Positions 19,743 through 28,651 are shown, counted from the stretch's first letter. The stretch is DNA of 64,000 bases from Bacteriovorax sp. PP10 (GCF_035013165.1 NZ_JAYGJQ010000002.1:1240001-1304000), one strand, 5' to 3'. Notes: generated by a model not told the origin, from the sequence alone. Numbers and translations are program-made.

Positions 19743-20543
19743 ATGACAAAACCAAAATTAGATTTATTCATCGGCTCATGTGTTCTTGAAAGTGAAGAGA
19801 TGTCACTTCGTATCGCTGATAAACTTGTAAAAGATTTAAAACCTTTTGAAGATAGAATCACTCTTACTTACAAAGGAAGCTTTGATAAAGCGAACCGTAC
19901 ATCAATCAGCTCTTACAGAGGACCTGGAATTGATGAAGGGATGAGAATCTTACAAAAAGTAAAAGAGACATTCGGTCTTCCGGTATTAACGGATTTCCAC
20001 GAAGCTTCTCAAGCAATGAAGCTAGCAACTCTTGTTGACGTTCTTCAGGTTCCGGCATTCTTGTGCCGTCAAACTGATATTATCGCAGCTGGAGCAGAAG
20101 CTTGTGCTAAGTACGGAAGAATCCTAAAAGTAAAAAAAGGACAATTCCTATCGCCGGAAGATACAAAAAACATCGTTGATAAAGCGACAACATTTCTTCC
20201 AAAAAACCAAATCCTTTTAACTGAACGTGGATCGAGCTTTGGATACAACAACCTTATTGTTGATATGGCCTCTTTCCAGATCATGAAGAGTTTCGGAGTT
20301 AAAACTGTTCACGATGCTACTCACTGTGTGCAAAGACCAGGTGGTTTAGGAAATGCGACTGGTGGAAAGCGTGAACAAATTTTTGTTTTAGCAAAAGCTG
20401 CCATCGCTGCTGGAGCTGACGGGATTTTTATGGAAACTCACCCGGACCCGGATAAAGCATTATCTGATCCAGCGACAAGTCTTCCACTTGACCAAATTAA
20501 GTCAATTGTTGAACAATTACTTCGTATCTATGAGGTAGTTTAA
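19743..20543 (+). CDS. kdsA: KDO-8-phosphate synthase
   Basis: Condenses PEP with arabinose-5-phosphate. Recognised from GSCVLESEEMSLRIAD at the start, YKGSFDKANRTSISSYRGPG near residues 43-62, DFHEASQAMKLATLVDVLQ, FLCRQTDII and TERGSSFGYNNLIVDM, with HDATHCVQRPGG near 195. The motif CVLES keeps Cys13, as in metal-dependent KdsA forms. Length 266 aa is typical. Only two bases separate it from pyrG and two from kdsC. Confidence 0.97.
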   Translation: MTKPKLDLFIGSCVLESEEMSLRIADKLVKDLKPFEDRITLTYKGSFDKANRTSISSYRGPGIDEGMRILQKVKETFGLPVLTDFHEASQAMKLATLVDVLQVPAFLCRQTDIIAAGAEACAKYGRILKVKKGQFLSPEDTKNIVDKATTFLPKNQILLTERGSSFGYNNLIVDMASFQIMKSFGVKTVHDATHCVQRPGGLGNATGGKREQIFVLAKAAIAAGADGIFMETHPDPDKALSDPATSLPLDQIKSIVEQLLRIYEVV

Positions 20544-20545
20544 TA

Positions 20546-21106
20546 ATGGCACAAGCACTAGATGAAAAAAAATCTCTGAGAGTCACAGCTGAAAAGTTTA
20601 AAGATAAACTCTCAAAGATTAAAGTTTGTATTTTTGATATTGATGGAATTTTAACTGACGGGAAAATTTCATGGGAAGGTGAGGATGTTGGTTTTAACCG
20701 CACAACTCACGCTCTTGATGGGCATGGTTTAAAAATGATGATGGCCGCAGGACTGCATGTCGGAGTTATTTCAGGTGGAGACAGCAAGGGTGTAAGAAAG
20801 CGCTTTGTTGAAAACCTAAAACTGAACTTTGCTTATTTTGGAAACGAAGACAAAAGAGAATCCTATAAAAAAGTCCTGGCATTGGGTTATACTGATGAAC
20901 AGGTTCTTTATATGGCCGATGAGTTTATTGATTTACCAATTTTAAGAAGAGTTGGATTTTCTGCCACGGTTCCGAACGCAAGTTTAGAAATCCAGGAAGC
21001 AGTTGATTACATCACTCATCGTGAAGCTGGGGATGCATGTGCTCGCGAAGTGATAGACATTCTTCGTTACGCTCAGAACATTCCTTTGGAATTGATGGAG
21101 TTTTAA
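20546..21106 (+). CDS. kdsC: KDO-8-phosphate phosphatase (HAD family)
   Basis: Removes the phosphate from KDO-8-P. HAD motif I is CIFDIDGILTDG, with Asp31 and Asp33 as nucleophile and acid/base. Motif II is GVISGGDS near residue 74, and ADEFIDLPIL near 130 supplies the late acidic pair. The C0-type, 186-aa, capless form with NRTTHALDGHGLKMM is typical of KdsC. Its TAA shares a base with the next ATG (TAATG). No kdsD is in view, so arabinose-5-phosphate isomerase must be elsewhere. Confidence 0.93.
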   Translation: MAQALDEKKSLRVTAEKFKDKLSKIKVCIFDIDGILTDGKISWEGEDVGFNRTTHALDGHGLKMMMAAGLHVGVISGGDSKGVRKRFVENLKLNFAYFGNEDKRESYKKVLALGYTDEQVLYMADEFIDLPILRRVGFSATVPNASLEIQEAVDYITHREAGDACAREVIDILRYAQNIPLELMEF

Positions 21107-21375
21107 TGAGCGAATTTGAATTAAGATTAAGCCAACTGAAACTGGTGCTGGATGAAACGGTAAAATTTCCCAGCGAGTACTTGTTTAAGTTTATTGTGCC
21201 ACTTGAAGAAATTCACCAGATCATTTTCATTATGCAAGGGATGGAGATTGAGCAAAAGGCCTCTTCAAGCGGTAAGTACATCAGTGTCAGTGGTAAAATG
21301 GTTATGAATACAAGTGAGGAGATCATCCTCGTTTATAAACGTGCTTCAGTGATAAAAGGAATTATCTCACTATGA
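21106..21375 (+). CDS. DUF493 / YbeD-like protein
   Basis: An 89-aa protein of the YbeD type, an ACT-like fold of unknown function. The family pattern is visible: FPSEYLFKFIVPLEEIHQI near residues 21-39, then SSSGKYISVSGKMVMN, then a vYxxaSxIKGIISL ending. The ATG overlaps the kdsC stop by one base and its own stop overlaps gpsA by 4 bp, which sets the start and shows cotranslation in the KDO operon. Confidence 0.85.
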   Translation: MSEFELRLSQLKLVLDETVKFPSEYLFKFIVPLEEIHQIIFIMQGMEIEQKASSSGKYISVSGKMVMNTSEEIILVYKRASVIKGIISL

Positions 21376-22400
21376 ACGCTTCAAAACACAAAATTGCTCT
21401 TGTTATCGGTGCTGGTGCATTTGGGACAGCGATGGCCCAGGTTCTCTCGCAAAACTTTGATAAGGTTATTTTAAAAGTAAGATCTCAGGATATTTACGAT
21501 GCAATTAAAGGTGGAGAGAATTCAATTTATCTTCCGGGATTAAAAATTGCTCCTAACATTGATGCTGCTCTTACGTGGGATGAAGTTGATAATATCCCGG
21601 GGAAAATCGAGTTGATTGTTTCAGCTCTTCCGACAGCGGGAATCAGTGAGTATTTTAATGAAAATTACGACCGCTTTTTAAGTTATCTGATGAAGCGTAT
21701 TCCGATTGTATCTCTGTCAAAAGGGATCGATCCCAATACACTTGAGCTCTCAGACGATTTATTCTTTGATATGTACCCACACTTTAAAGACCATTTCTGC
21801 TTTTTATCAGGGCCTAGTTTTGCTCATGAGATTATGCAGGAACAAATCACTTTAGTGACACTTGCAGGACGATCTAAAAAAGTTTTAGAAGAAGTTTCAG
21901 CAATGATGAATACTAATTCATTCAAAGTGCTGGCGAGTTACGATATTAAAGGTGTTCTTTTAGGTGGAGCTTTAAAAAACATTCTGGCGATTGCCGGAGG
22001 GGTTATTGAAGGTCTGGGTTACAACCACAACACTCGTGCAGCGATGATCACTCGTGGGATTGCAGAAATGCTTCGCTTTGGTGCCGTCTATAATGCCCGT
22101 CCTGAAACTTTTTATGGCTTATCAGGAATGGGGGATTTAATTCTTACGACCACAGGGGATCTTTCAAGAAATAAAACATTTGGACTTGAGCTGGCAAAAG
22201 GTCGTAAGGCCGAAGAAATTATTGCTTCTCAACGATCAGTTGTGGAAGGTTATAAAACTGCCAAAGCAGCTCACTTTATTTCAGAGCAATTTGATATCCG
22301 CGCACAAATTTTTAATGGTGTGTACGGTGTTCTTTATAATGAACTAGATCCAAGAGAAGTTATTACAAAACTGATGAGAACTCCGGGGCGTTTTGAGTGA
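21372..22400 (+). CDS. gpsA: NAD(P)-dependent glycerol-3-phosphate dehydrogenase
   Basis: Makes sn-glycerol-3-phosphate for phospholipids. The Rossmann loop is VIGAGAFGTAMAQVLS near residue 11. The catalytic Lys lies in GGALKNILAIAGG near 200, and the substrate-binding GLSGMGDLILTTTGDLSRN follows near 248. Length 342 aa is normal. Overlaps of 4 bp on both sides (ATGA at the start, GTGA at the end) place it firmly inside the KDO/CTP operon, giving an envelope-precursor theme. Confidence 0.96.
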   Translation: MNASKHKIALVIGAGAFGTAMAQVLSQNFDKVILKVRSQDIYDAIKGGENSIYLPGLKIAPNIDAALTWDEVDNIPGKIELIVSALPTAGISEYFNENYDRFLSYLMKRIPIVSLSKGIDPNTLELSDDLFFDMYPHFKDHFCFLSGPSFAHEIMQEQITLVTLAGRSKKVLEEVSAMMNTNSFKVLASYDIKGVLLGGALKNILAIAGGVIEGLGYNHNTRAAMITRGIAEMLRFGAVYNARPETFYGLSGMGDLILTTTGDLSRNKTFGLELAKGRKAEEIIASQRSVVEGYKTAKAAHFISEQFDIRAQIFNGVYGVLYNELDPREVITKLMRTPGRFE

Positions 22401-23257
22401 TTGAATTAAAAGACCGCTTCTTAGGTTGTCTTTTAGGTTTAGCAGTGGGAGACGCCCTTGGTGCTCCTGTTGAGTTCAAAGAAAGAGGATCTTTTCCTCC
22501 CGTAGAAGAAATGCAGGCCGGTGGACCTTTTAATTTAAAAAAAGGGCAGTGGACTGATGATACAAGTCTCGCTTTATGTCTTGGTACCAGCCTTATTGAA
22601 AAGAAAGGATTCGATCCTTACGATCAGGTTGAGCGTTATGTGAAATGGTTCCGTGAAGGTTATATGAGCTGCACGGGCAACTGTTTTGATATTGGCAATA
22701 CAACGAAGGCCGCTCTTTTAAGATACGAAGAAAATAAAGATATCTATGCCGGTGCAGAAACTGATCCAGCGACTAATGGATCACTGATGAGACTGGCGCC
22801 TATTCCACTTTTCTATTTAAATAATTTAGAAGATACAATTAAGTACGCTGGACTTAGTTCTAAAGTCACGCACGCCCCACTTAATTGCATTAAGGCCTGT
22901 GAAGATTTAGCACGCTTTATTCACAGAGCACTGCTTGGAAAATCTAAAGAAGAAATTTTTGCTGATTCCACAATTGATTTTAAGAAGTCTTACGAAGAAG
23001 TTTCAGGGAAAGGGGATGCTCTGTTATGCCTGGAAGGAGCAATGTGGTGCTTTTATCACTCAGCAAGCTTTGCTGAAGGAGCGAAGATGGCCGTGAATCT
23101 TGGAGATGATACAGACACAACGGCAGCGGTTTTTGGCCAGGTGGCCGGTGCTTTTTATGGAGTGAACTCCATTCCAGCACCGTGGCTTAATGATCTTTGG
23201 GATAAACCCATGATTGAAAATCTTGCCCTTGATTTATTTAATTCAAATACTCTTTAA
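22397..23257 (+). CDS. ADP-ribosylglycohydrolase family protein
   Basis: DraG/ARH-type hydrolase of 286 aa. The dinuclear-metal motifs are all present: GLAVGDALGAPVEF near residue 14, GQWTDDTSLALCLG near 50, and NLGDDTDTTAAVFGQVAGA near 232, supplying the Thr-Asp-Asp ligands. Predicted to remove ADP-ribose from a protein or small molecule. The start is a GTG in a GTGA overlap with gpsA. The 3' end overlaps the convergent dsbD gene by 20 bp. The substrate is unknown and no matching ADP-ribosyltransferase is nearby. Confidence 0.9.
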   Translation: MIELKDRFLGCLLGLAVGDALGAPVEFKERGSFPPVEEMQAGGPFNLKKGQWTDDTSLALCLGTSLIEKKGFDPYDQVERYVKWFREGYMSCTGNCFDIGNTTKAALLRYEENKDIYAGAETDPATNGSLMRLAPIPLFYLNNLEDTIKYAGLSSKVTHAPLNCIKACEDLARFIHRALLGKSKEEIFADSTIDFKKSYEEVSGKGDALLCLEGAMWCFYHSASFAEGAKMAVNLGDDTDTTAAVFGQVAGAFYGVNSIPAPWLNDLWDKPMIENLALDLFNSNTL

Positions 23258-25448
23258 TTCTAGCGATTGTGACCGTCTCTCCAAGATTAACTAATGTTCC
23301 GTCTTTTTTCTGAATGAAATAAGCAGGCACTCCCACTAATCCATTTGCTCGAAGGAAACTTCCGATCACTTCATCTCTTTTTGTCCAGTCACCAAGTAAA
23401 AGTTTTAAGTCTTTTTCTTGAACCAGGTCTTTAAAGGCCTGAGTGTCTAAAACTAATTTCTCATTCACTTTACAAGTGAAACACCACTTGGCCGTAAAAT
23501 CGATAAAGACCACTTGTTGATTTGTTTTATGGTCATTCATTTTTGCTTCTGACCATGGCTGCCAGTCTAGACCTTTGCTTTGTTTGTCTCTGATCATGGC
23601 CGTTTGTTCATCTGCACTTGCAACTATCGTTGTCGTTGTGATGTTAATGAAAACACCAAGAGCTATAAGGAAACTTGCAGCTCCAATCCATTTCTCTTTT
23701 TTCTTTGAAAGTAAAAATCCTACAAAGATAAACACCAGGATTGTTCCTAGTTTTATTAAATGTGAAGATCCATCGACAAGAGCATTGTAAACATCAAGAA
23801 GCCAGATCATCGTTAAGAGAAGAGTGACACCTAAAACTTTTTTAACAGTGTTCATCCAGTTACCAGGTTTTGGTAAGAAGGCCACCAGCTTTGGGTAAAC
23901 TGCAGTCAGGATAAAAGGAAAAGCTAATCCCAGACCGATCATAATGAAGATCAGATAAATTTCCATCGTTGAAGAAGTGAAAGCAAATGTTAAGGCCGTT
24001 CCTAAAAAAGGAGCAGAACAAGGAGTCGATAAAACAGTTGCTAGAACTCCGCTCAAGAAATCGCCACCAAAACTTTCTGAAGTTGAAACGTTTCCTAGTT
24101 TAGATCCACCAGGAGTTCTGAATTCAAACAGGCCAAACATATTTAAAGCAAAAATGAAAAGACCAGTCACCATCACGGCAATGAAGTTAGGCGATTGAAG
24201 CTGGAAGCCCCATCCGACTTGTGAGCCGATAGATTTTAGCGAGAGAACTACTGTGGCCAGAGTGATGAAGGTAAAAAGAATCCCCATCGTGTAAAAGAAG
24301 TTGTGACGAAGAATTGTTTTGTGTGATTCGTTTTTATATTTCACTAAACCAAAGAGTTTAATGGAAATAACAGGGAGTACACATGGCATAATATTGAGGA
24401 TTAATCCACCAACGAAAGCAAGAGCAAGATAATAGACGATTGAGTTCGTAGACGTTGCAACGATTGTTTTTGTTTCAGTCGGCCCGATTGGAGTACCACC
24501 CATATCAGCAGGCGGTGCTTCAGTTGTTGCTGCAGCGGCCACGGCCACTTCAGTTAAATCAAACCCGGAAAATTTCTTTTCAATAACAATCGTTTTTCTT
24601 TCGATCGGATCGTTGAATAAAAATCTAAGTGTATAAGGTTTTTTAAATTTACCATCTTTGGGAAGATCTTGCGGAGGTGTCTGGTATTCTCCATCCCAGC
24701 TGATTTCAGTCACACCAGTCAGTTCATTCGTTCCTGCTGTCACTTTCTCATGTTTCACATCAAAAGGGATTTGCGGGAAAGCATAAAGAAGATTGTTATC
24801 TTTTAAAAAACTCATATCAGTTGTTTTTGCAACTTTGTAATTTAAGACCAGAGTGTTGGGAGCTTTTCCTTTTGCCAGACGAAGATCCAGGTAAGCTGGA
24901 ATCGGCATAACTCTAGGAAGCGCTTCAAATCTTTCTGAGAGCACAGTGGCCTCATACTCAGGCATTAAATCAGGAGTTGTCGTAGTGATTTTTCCTGGAG
25001 CAAGCTTGAAGGTTGTGATCATTTGCCCGGGAACGCAAATATGCTTACACACCAGCCATGTTGATTTGAGTTCAATCGTCTTGCCATTCAGTTTATTAAA
25101 GTCAGCTTTTTTTAATTTGTAGAAGAATGAGTACGTTCCTTCATACCCGTAGGCCCAAAGGTCTCCGGGCTCAATGAAGCGATTAGGTGCAGGCCATTCC
25201 ATCTCGTCAAACTTCACTTCTTTTGCGTCAACTGTGAAAACATTTTTAACCGCAAGGCCTGCGTCGCCTGGATTTTTCCAGTAAGTGTGCCAGTGTGGGA
25301 AGTTTTCAAAATTTAGTGCAATGAATTCATCATTGCCTGCTTTAAAAGTTTGAATACCAAATTTTACTGGTTTTGCCGGGACTGATTCATCGGCAGCAAA
25401 AGCAGTAAAAAATGATAGCGAAAGAATCATGAGAATGAATGAGCGCAT
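23238..25448 (-). CDS. DsbD/ScsB-like thiol:disulfide interchange protein
   Basis: Carries electrons from cytosolic thioredoxin to the periplasm. In order: signal peptide (1-19); a periplasmic domain with Cys134 and Cys138 (VCKHICVPG); about eight membrane helices with NIMPCVLPVISIKLFG and STPCSAPFLGTALTF supplying the transmembrane cysteines; and a C-terminal thioredoxin domain with Cys656-x-x-Cys659 (AKWCFTC) and a cis-Pro (VGVPAYF). I chose the ATG at 25448 (736 aa), with AGGAAGG nine bases upstream, giving the signal peptide at the N-terminus; an ATG at 25481 also has a decent Shine-Dalgarno. Its partner in the periplasm is not identifiable here. Confidence 0.93.
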   Translation of the reverse strand: MRSFILMILSLSFFTAFAADESVPAKPVKFGIQTFKAGNDEFIALNFENFPHWHTYWKNPGDAGLAVKNVFTVDAKEVKFDEMEWPAPNRFIEPGDLWAYGYEGTYSFFYKLKKADFNKLNGKTIELKSTWLVCKHICVPGQMITTFKLAPGKITTTTPDLMPEYEATVLSERFEALPRVMPIPAYLDLRLAKGKAPNTLVLNYKVAKTTDMSFLKDNNLLYAFPQIPFDVKHEKVTAGTNELTGVTEISWDGEYQTPPQDLPKDGKFKKPYTLRFLFNDPIERKTIVIEKKFSGFDLTEVAVAAAATTEAPPADMGGTPIGPTETKTIVATSTNSIVYYLALAFVGGLILNIMPCVLPVISIKLFGLVKYKNESHKTILRHNFFYTMGILFTFITLATVVLSLKSIGSQVGWGFQLQSPNFIAVMVTGLFIFALNMFGLFEFRTPGGSKLGNVSTSESFGGDFLSGVLATVLSTPCSAPFLGTALTFAFTSSTMEIYLIFIMIGLGLAFPFILTAVYPKLVAFLPKPGNWMNTVKKVLGVTLLLTMIWLLDVYNALVDGSSHLIKLGTILVFIFVGFLLSKKKEKWIGAASFLIALGVFINITTTTIVASADEQTAMIRDKQSKGLDWQPWSEAKMNDHKTNQQVVFIDFTAKWCFTCKVNEKLVLDTQAFKDLVQEKDLKLLLGDWTKRDEVIGSFLRANGLVGVPAYFIQKKDGTLVNLGETVTIARIKEYLN

Positions 25449-25574
25449 AGTATAAGACCTTCCTAAAAATGGGTGTGTCATCTATAATTATCCTTAAGAA
25501 TTTTAACCTATTTTAGCCTTTAAAAACAACTTTTAGAAATGTTAACAGATAATTCACAAAGTCCTTACAAAGAG

Positions 25575-25602
25575 TTTACAAAGGCCCTATTAACGACATA
25601 AT
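25575..25602 (+). promoter_or_regulatory. Sigma-70-like promoter of the histidine kinase unit
   Basis: TTTACA at 25575-25580 and CATAAT at 25597-25602 are separated by 16 bases, both one mismatch from the sigma-70 consensus. The kinase ATG follows 35 bases later. The spacing and position are good, but the stretch is AT-rich, so chance matches are possible. Confidence 0.5.
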
Positions 25603-25637
25603 GTTTAGTACATAAAAGCTTAATATAATGGGTAGCG

Positions 25638-26954
25638 ATGCTAAAAAAACTCTATCTTCTACTAGATTTCTTTCTTCCGGAACACGTTGCTGAACAAGTA
25701 GATATTGCCACTGTCTTTCGTGCGCGCTCTATTGTCGCGGCAGGGATACTAGGCATTATAGTCTGTGCCATACTTTTTATCGGAACCACGATATTAGAAG
25801 TACCTCTATTCATCCGAATTGGCGTGCTTTGTAGCATCATAGTTTTCTTCACGTTAATTATCTTTCTTAAGACACGTACAACCAACTTCGAAGTTTCGCT
25901 GAATGTCGGAGCTTTCCTGCAAATCAGTGTGCTTTTTCTGGCCATCTACGCTAGCGCTTTTTCGACCCACGGTTTAGGGTTCTTTTCTCTTATCTGGCTT
26001 ATTCCATTATTTTTAATGTCGGCCTTCTATTTTAAACCATCATATGCGTTAATCTTTTTTGGAATCAACATTGTGGTCATGGGTGTGATCATTAATCTTT
26101 TGAATTACAAATTCTTCGTGCCTATTGAAACGGTTTCAAACTTTAAACCACTTTTTCTTTTTTATTTCATGCTGGTTTTTGTTTCATGTTTTTTAATGAG
26201 TTATTTATTTGTTCAATTAAATGAGCATCTAAAAGAAGAAATTGGAAAACAAAAAAATCTTCTGCTTGAAAGTGCTAAGTTCCAGTCACTAGGGCAAATG
26301 GCCTCAAACCTTGCTCACGATATTAACAATCCACTTTTTACGATTCAGGGGAAACTTCACCAGATCAGAAATCTTTTTTCTCATGATGAACTGGACCTGG
26401 ATAAATGTGATCATATTATTGAAGAAGTAGAGAGCACGATTTTAAGGCTTTCTCAAATTGTTAAAGGGATCAGTACTTTTGCCAGACAAGGTCACCAGGA
26501 TCAGATGGTGTCTGTGAGTGCCGATGAACTGATAAGAGGAATTGTGCTTCTTGGTTCAGATCGCATTGTTCAATCGGGAATTGCTTTTGATTTAAAAGTG
26601 GCGCCGGATACGAGAGTGATTTGTTATCCATCATACATTTCACAGGTCCTTATCAACCTGCTTAACAATGCTATTGATGCACTAGAAAATGCTGAAGTGA
26701 AATTGATTCAGGTCGAAGCTCTTGCCACTGACAAGTGGATTGAAATTCATATTAAAGACAGTGGACCTGGTGTGACCGCTGAAATTGAATCAAAAATCTT
26801 TGATTCTTTTTTTACAACTAAAAAATACGGAAAAGGGACGGGACTTGGTCTTTCTATTTCGAAAGGTCTTGTGGAAACCCATGAAGGTTTATTAAAATAT
26901 CATCGAACAGGTAACATGACCGACTTTACGGTCTATCTTCCGACTTATGAGTAA
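25638..26954 (+). CDS. Membrane-bound sensor histidine kinase
   Basis: 438 aa. About six hydrophobic segments fill residues 30-200 with little periplasmic sequence, so the sensor is probably intramembrane or a partner protein. The H-box is FQSLGQMASNLAHDINNPL with His227 as the phosphate acceptor. The HATPase part has INLLNNAIDAL (N-box), IKDSGPGV (G1) and KYGKGTGLGLSISKGLVETH (F/G2). No response regulator is adjacent. The gene overlaps the following BtuF-like gene by 8 bp, so the two are made together and may sense and bind the same ligand. Confidence 0.93.
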   Translation: MLKKLYLLLDFFLPEHVAEQVDIATVFRARSIVAAGILGIIVCAILFIGTTILEVPLFIRIGVLCSIIVFFTLIIFLKTRTTNFEVSLNVGAFLQISVLFLAIYASAFSTHGLGFFSLIWLIPLFLMSAFYFKPSYALIFFGINIVVMGVIINLLNYKFFVPIETVSNFKPLFLFYFMLVFVSCFLMSYLFVQLNEHLKEEIGKQKNLLLESAKFQSLGQMASNLAHDINNPLFTIQGKLHQIRNLFSHDELDLDKCDHIIEEVESTILRLSQIVKGISTFARQGHQDQMVSVSADELIRGIVLLGSDRIVQSGIAFDLKVAPDTRVICYPSYISQVLINLLNNAIDALENAEVKLIQVEALATDKWIEIHIKDSGPGVTAEIESKIFDSFFTTKKYGKGTGLGLSISKGLVETHEGLLKYHRTGNMTDFTVYLPTYE

Positions 26955-27747
26955 CTTTCGCTATAAACCAGAACGCATCATCTGCATGACTGAAGAGTCT
27001 GTTGAGTTCCTGCATGCCATTGGCAGAAGTGACCTCATTGCTGGTGTTTCAGTTTATGCGAAGAGGCCAGCTGAAGTCTCACAGCATCCCGTGATCTCTA
27101 GTTTTACTCACGCCAATCTTAAAAAAATTCAAAAGATTAAACCTGACCTGGTTATTGGTTTTTCCGATATCCAAAAAGACATCGCCAGAGATTTAATCGC
27201 TGAAGGGATTGAAGTTTATATTTCTAATCAAAGATCGATTGATGAAATCTTTCGTTACATGTGGATGTTAGGGCACATGATTGGTGAGGCCGAAAAAACG
27301 AATACCTACTTGAGAGTCCTGGAAGAAAAGATAGCGACAGCTAAAACTTTTGCGAAAGCTATGAAGAAGCGTCCTAAGGTTTACATTGAAGAGTGGGACG
27401 AACCACAGATCTGCGGGATCCGCTGGTTTAGTGAGCTGGTTAGTCTTTGTGGTGGAGTGGATATCTTCGAAGCAAAGTCTCTGGACGGAATTAAGGCCTC
27501 TGATCGCTTCGTGACCAATACTGATGTAGGTCTTGCTAACCCAGATATTATCCTGGCCTCTTGGTGCGGGAAAAAGGTCGATATTCAGAGTATTAAGGAT
27601 AGAGCAGAGCTTAAAGACTGCTCGGCCGTAAGAAATAATACAATTTACGAATTGGAGCCGGAAATCTTCCTGCAACCAGGTCCAGCTCTTTTTGTGGACG
27701 GTATTGATCGGTTAATCGACCTATTTAGCTCATATAATTCAAAATAA
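26947..27747 (+). CDS. BtuF-like periplasmic-binding-fold protein without signal peptide
   Basis: Vitamin B12/Fe-siderophore binding fold (Peripla_BP_2), 266 aa. It begins PERIICMTEESVEFLHAIGR, exactly where mature BtuF-type proteins begin, with no signal peptide or lipobox upstream. Family motifs are IKPDLVIGF near 74, YIEEWDEPQICGIRWFSELV near 143-162 and NPDIILASWCGKK near 200. Homologues of this type are often annotated as cobalamin-binding proteins, and the ligand is inferred. No BtuC/BtuD transporter is nearby. Coupled by an 8-bp overlap to the histidine kinase, so a cytosolic sensing role is possible. Confidence 0.82.
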   Translation: MSNFRYKPERIICMTEESVEFLHAIGRSDLIAGVSVYAKRPAEVSQHPVISSFTHANLKKIQKIKPDLVIGFSDIQKDIARDLIAEGIEVYISNQRSIDEIFRYMWMLGHMIGEAEKTNTYLRVLEEKIATAKTFAKAMKKRPKVYIEEWDEPQICGIRWFSELVSLCGGVDIFEAKSLDGIKASDRFVTNTDVGLANPDIILASWCGKKVDIQSIKDRAELKDCSAVRNNTIYELEPEIFLQPGPALFVDGIDRLIDLFSSYNSK

Positions 27748-27813
27748 TCAGACATTCTAAATTTCATTAAATTTTTTTTTCTATCTGCCGAAAATCATAA
27801 GGAGAAATGCCAT

Positions 27814-27900
27814 ATGGCGGTTTTTGGGAAGAATAATTATGAAAAAAGTAATTTTAGCATCATGTTTAGTTTTACCTCTTTTAAGCTCTTGCGGCTATGA
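27814..27900 (+). CDS. Possible 28-codon upstream ORF overlapping the lipoprotein start
   Basis: An ATG at 27814 stands nine bases after AAGGAG, the best Shine-Dalgarno in this leader, and reads MAVFGKNNYEKSNF and on to a TGA at 27898-27900. It overlaps the start of the TPR lipoprotein in another frame. It may be a leader whose translation opens or competes with the lipoprotein start, or it may be a chance reading. No protein family is visible. Confidence 0.3.
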   Translation: MAVFGKNNYEKSNFSIMFSFTSFKLLRL

Positions 27901-28651
27901 GAAGGAAATCGCAAAGATTGAACACAAGGCCATCTTGATTAACAAGTATGAGAATGTGGCGCTTAAATTAGCAAAAGAAAATAGGGAATTGCATTCTGAA
28001 GTCAAAAGACTTGAGTTTGAAATTCAAAAACTAAAACAACAAACAGGTTTTAAAAATGTAGCAAGTGCAGAAGGGCATGGTGAAGCATCAGCTCACGCAG
28101 CTCCGGCACATGGTGAAGCTCACGGAGCAGCAGTTGCTCATACAGCACCAGCAGCTCATGGAGAAACGAAAGCAGCACCATCGCGTTCTGTGGCCAGCGT
28201 AAAACCAGTTGCTCTTGAAGTGAAAAAAGATTTAGTAGAATACAAAACATACAAGTGGTCAGCTGACGACATGATGAAGATGGCCGATAAAGAATTCAAA
28301 GATAAAAACTTTGAAAAAGCGGCGCAGTTTTACACATCACTAGTGAACTACTATCCAGAGTACAAGCACCTTGATGATGAGTTCTATTTCAAAGCGGGAA
28401 TTTCATCGTACGAGTCTGGAGAACACCACGAGTGGACTCTAAAACACTTTGCAGTGTTAATGGATAAATGGCCTACATCACAATACTTCAGAAGCGCAAA
28501 ACTATGGGTTGCTCTTACTCACATGAAAATGGGTGATAAGAAAAAATTCTTTGCGACAGTTGAAGAGTTCAGAAAGAAATACAGAAATACAAATGAATGG
28601 ACCATCCTAAGTTCGTATTACGAAAAAATCGAAGAGAAAACAAATGAATAA
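27839..28651 (+). CDS. TPR-containing lipoprotein with coiled coil and His/Ala-rich linker
   Basis: 270 aa. The lipobox LLSSC puts the acylated Cys at residue 18. A coiled coil (about 25-65) is followed by a flexible linker of about 50 residues with repeated HGE/HGA groups and many alanines, then a C-terminal TPR-like domain (MMKMADKEFKDKNFEKAAQF, then a second helical pair) like those of CpoB/YbgF or BamD. The start at 27839 has GGGAAG upstream; a TTG at 27824 is in frame. It overlaps the FecR-domain gene by 8 bp. Probably an envelope scaffold protein; the partner is unknown. Confidence 0.78.
   Translation: MKKVILASCLVLPLLSSCGYEKEIAKIEHKAILINKYENVALKLAKENRELHSEVKRLEFEIQKLKQQTGFKNVASAEGHGEASAHAAPAHGEAHGAAVAHTAPAAHGETKAAPSRSVASVKPVALEVKKDLVEYKTYKWSADDMMKMADKEFKDKNFEKAAQFYTSLVNYYPEYKHLDDEFYFKAGISSYESGEHHEWTLKHFAVLMDKWPTSQYFRSAKLWVALTHMKMGDKKKFFATVEEFRKKYRNTNEWTILSSYYEKIEEKTNE

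Noticed and set aside
27748-27838. Cobalamin riboswitch near the BtuF-like gene
   Set aside because: The gene begins inside the kinase gene, and neither the kinase leader nor the downstream gap has the space or the B12-box sequence.
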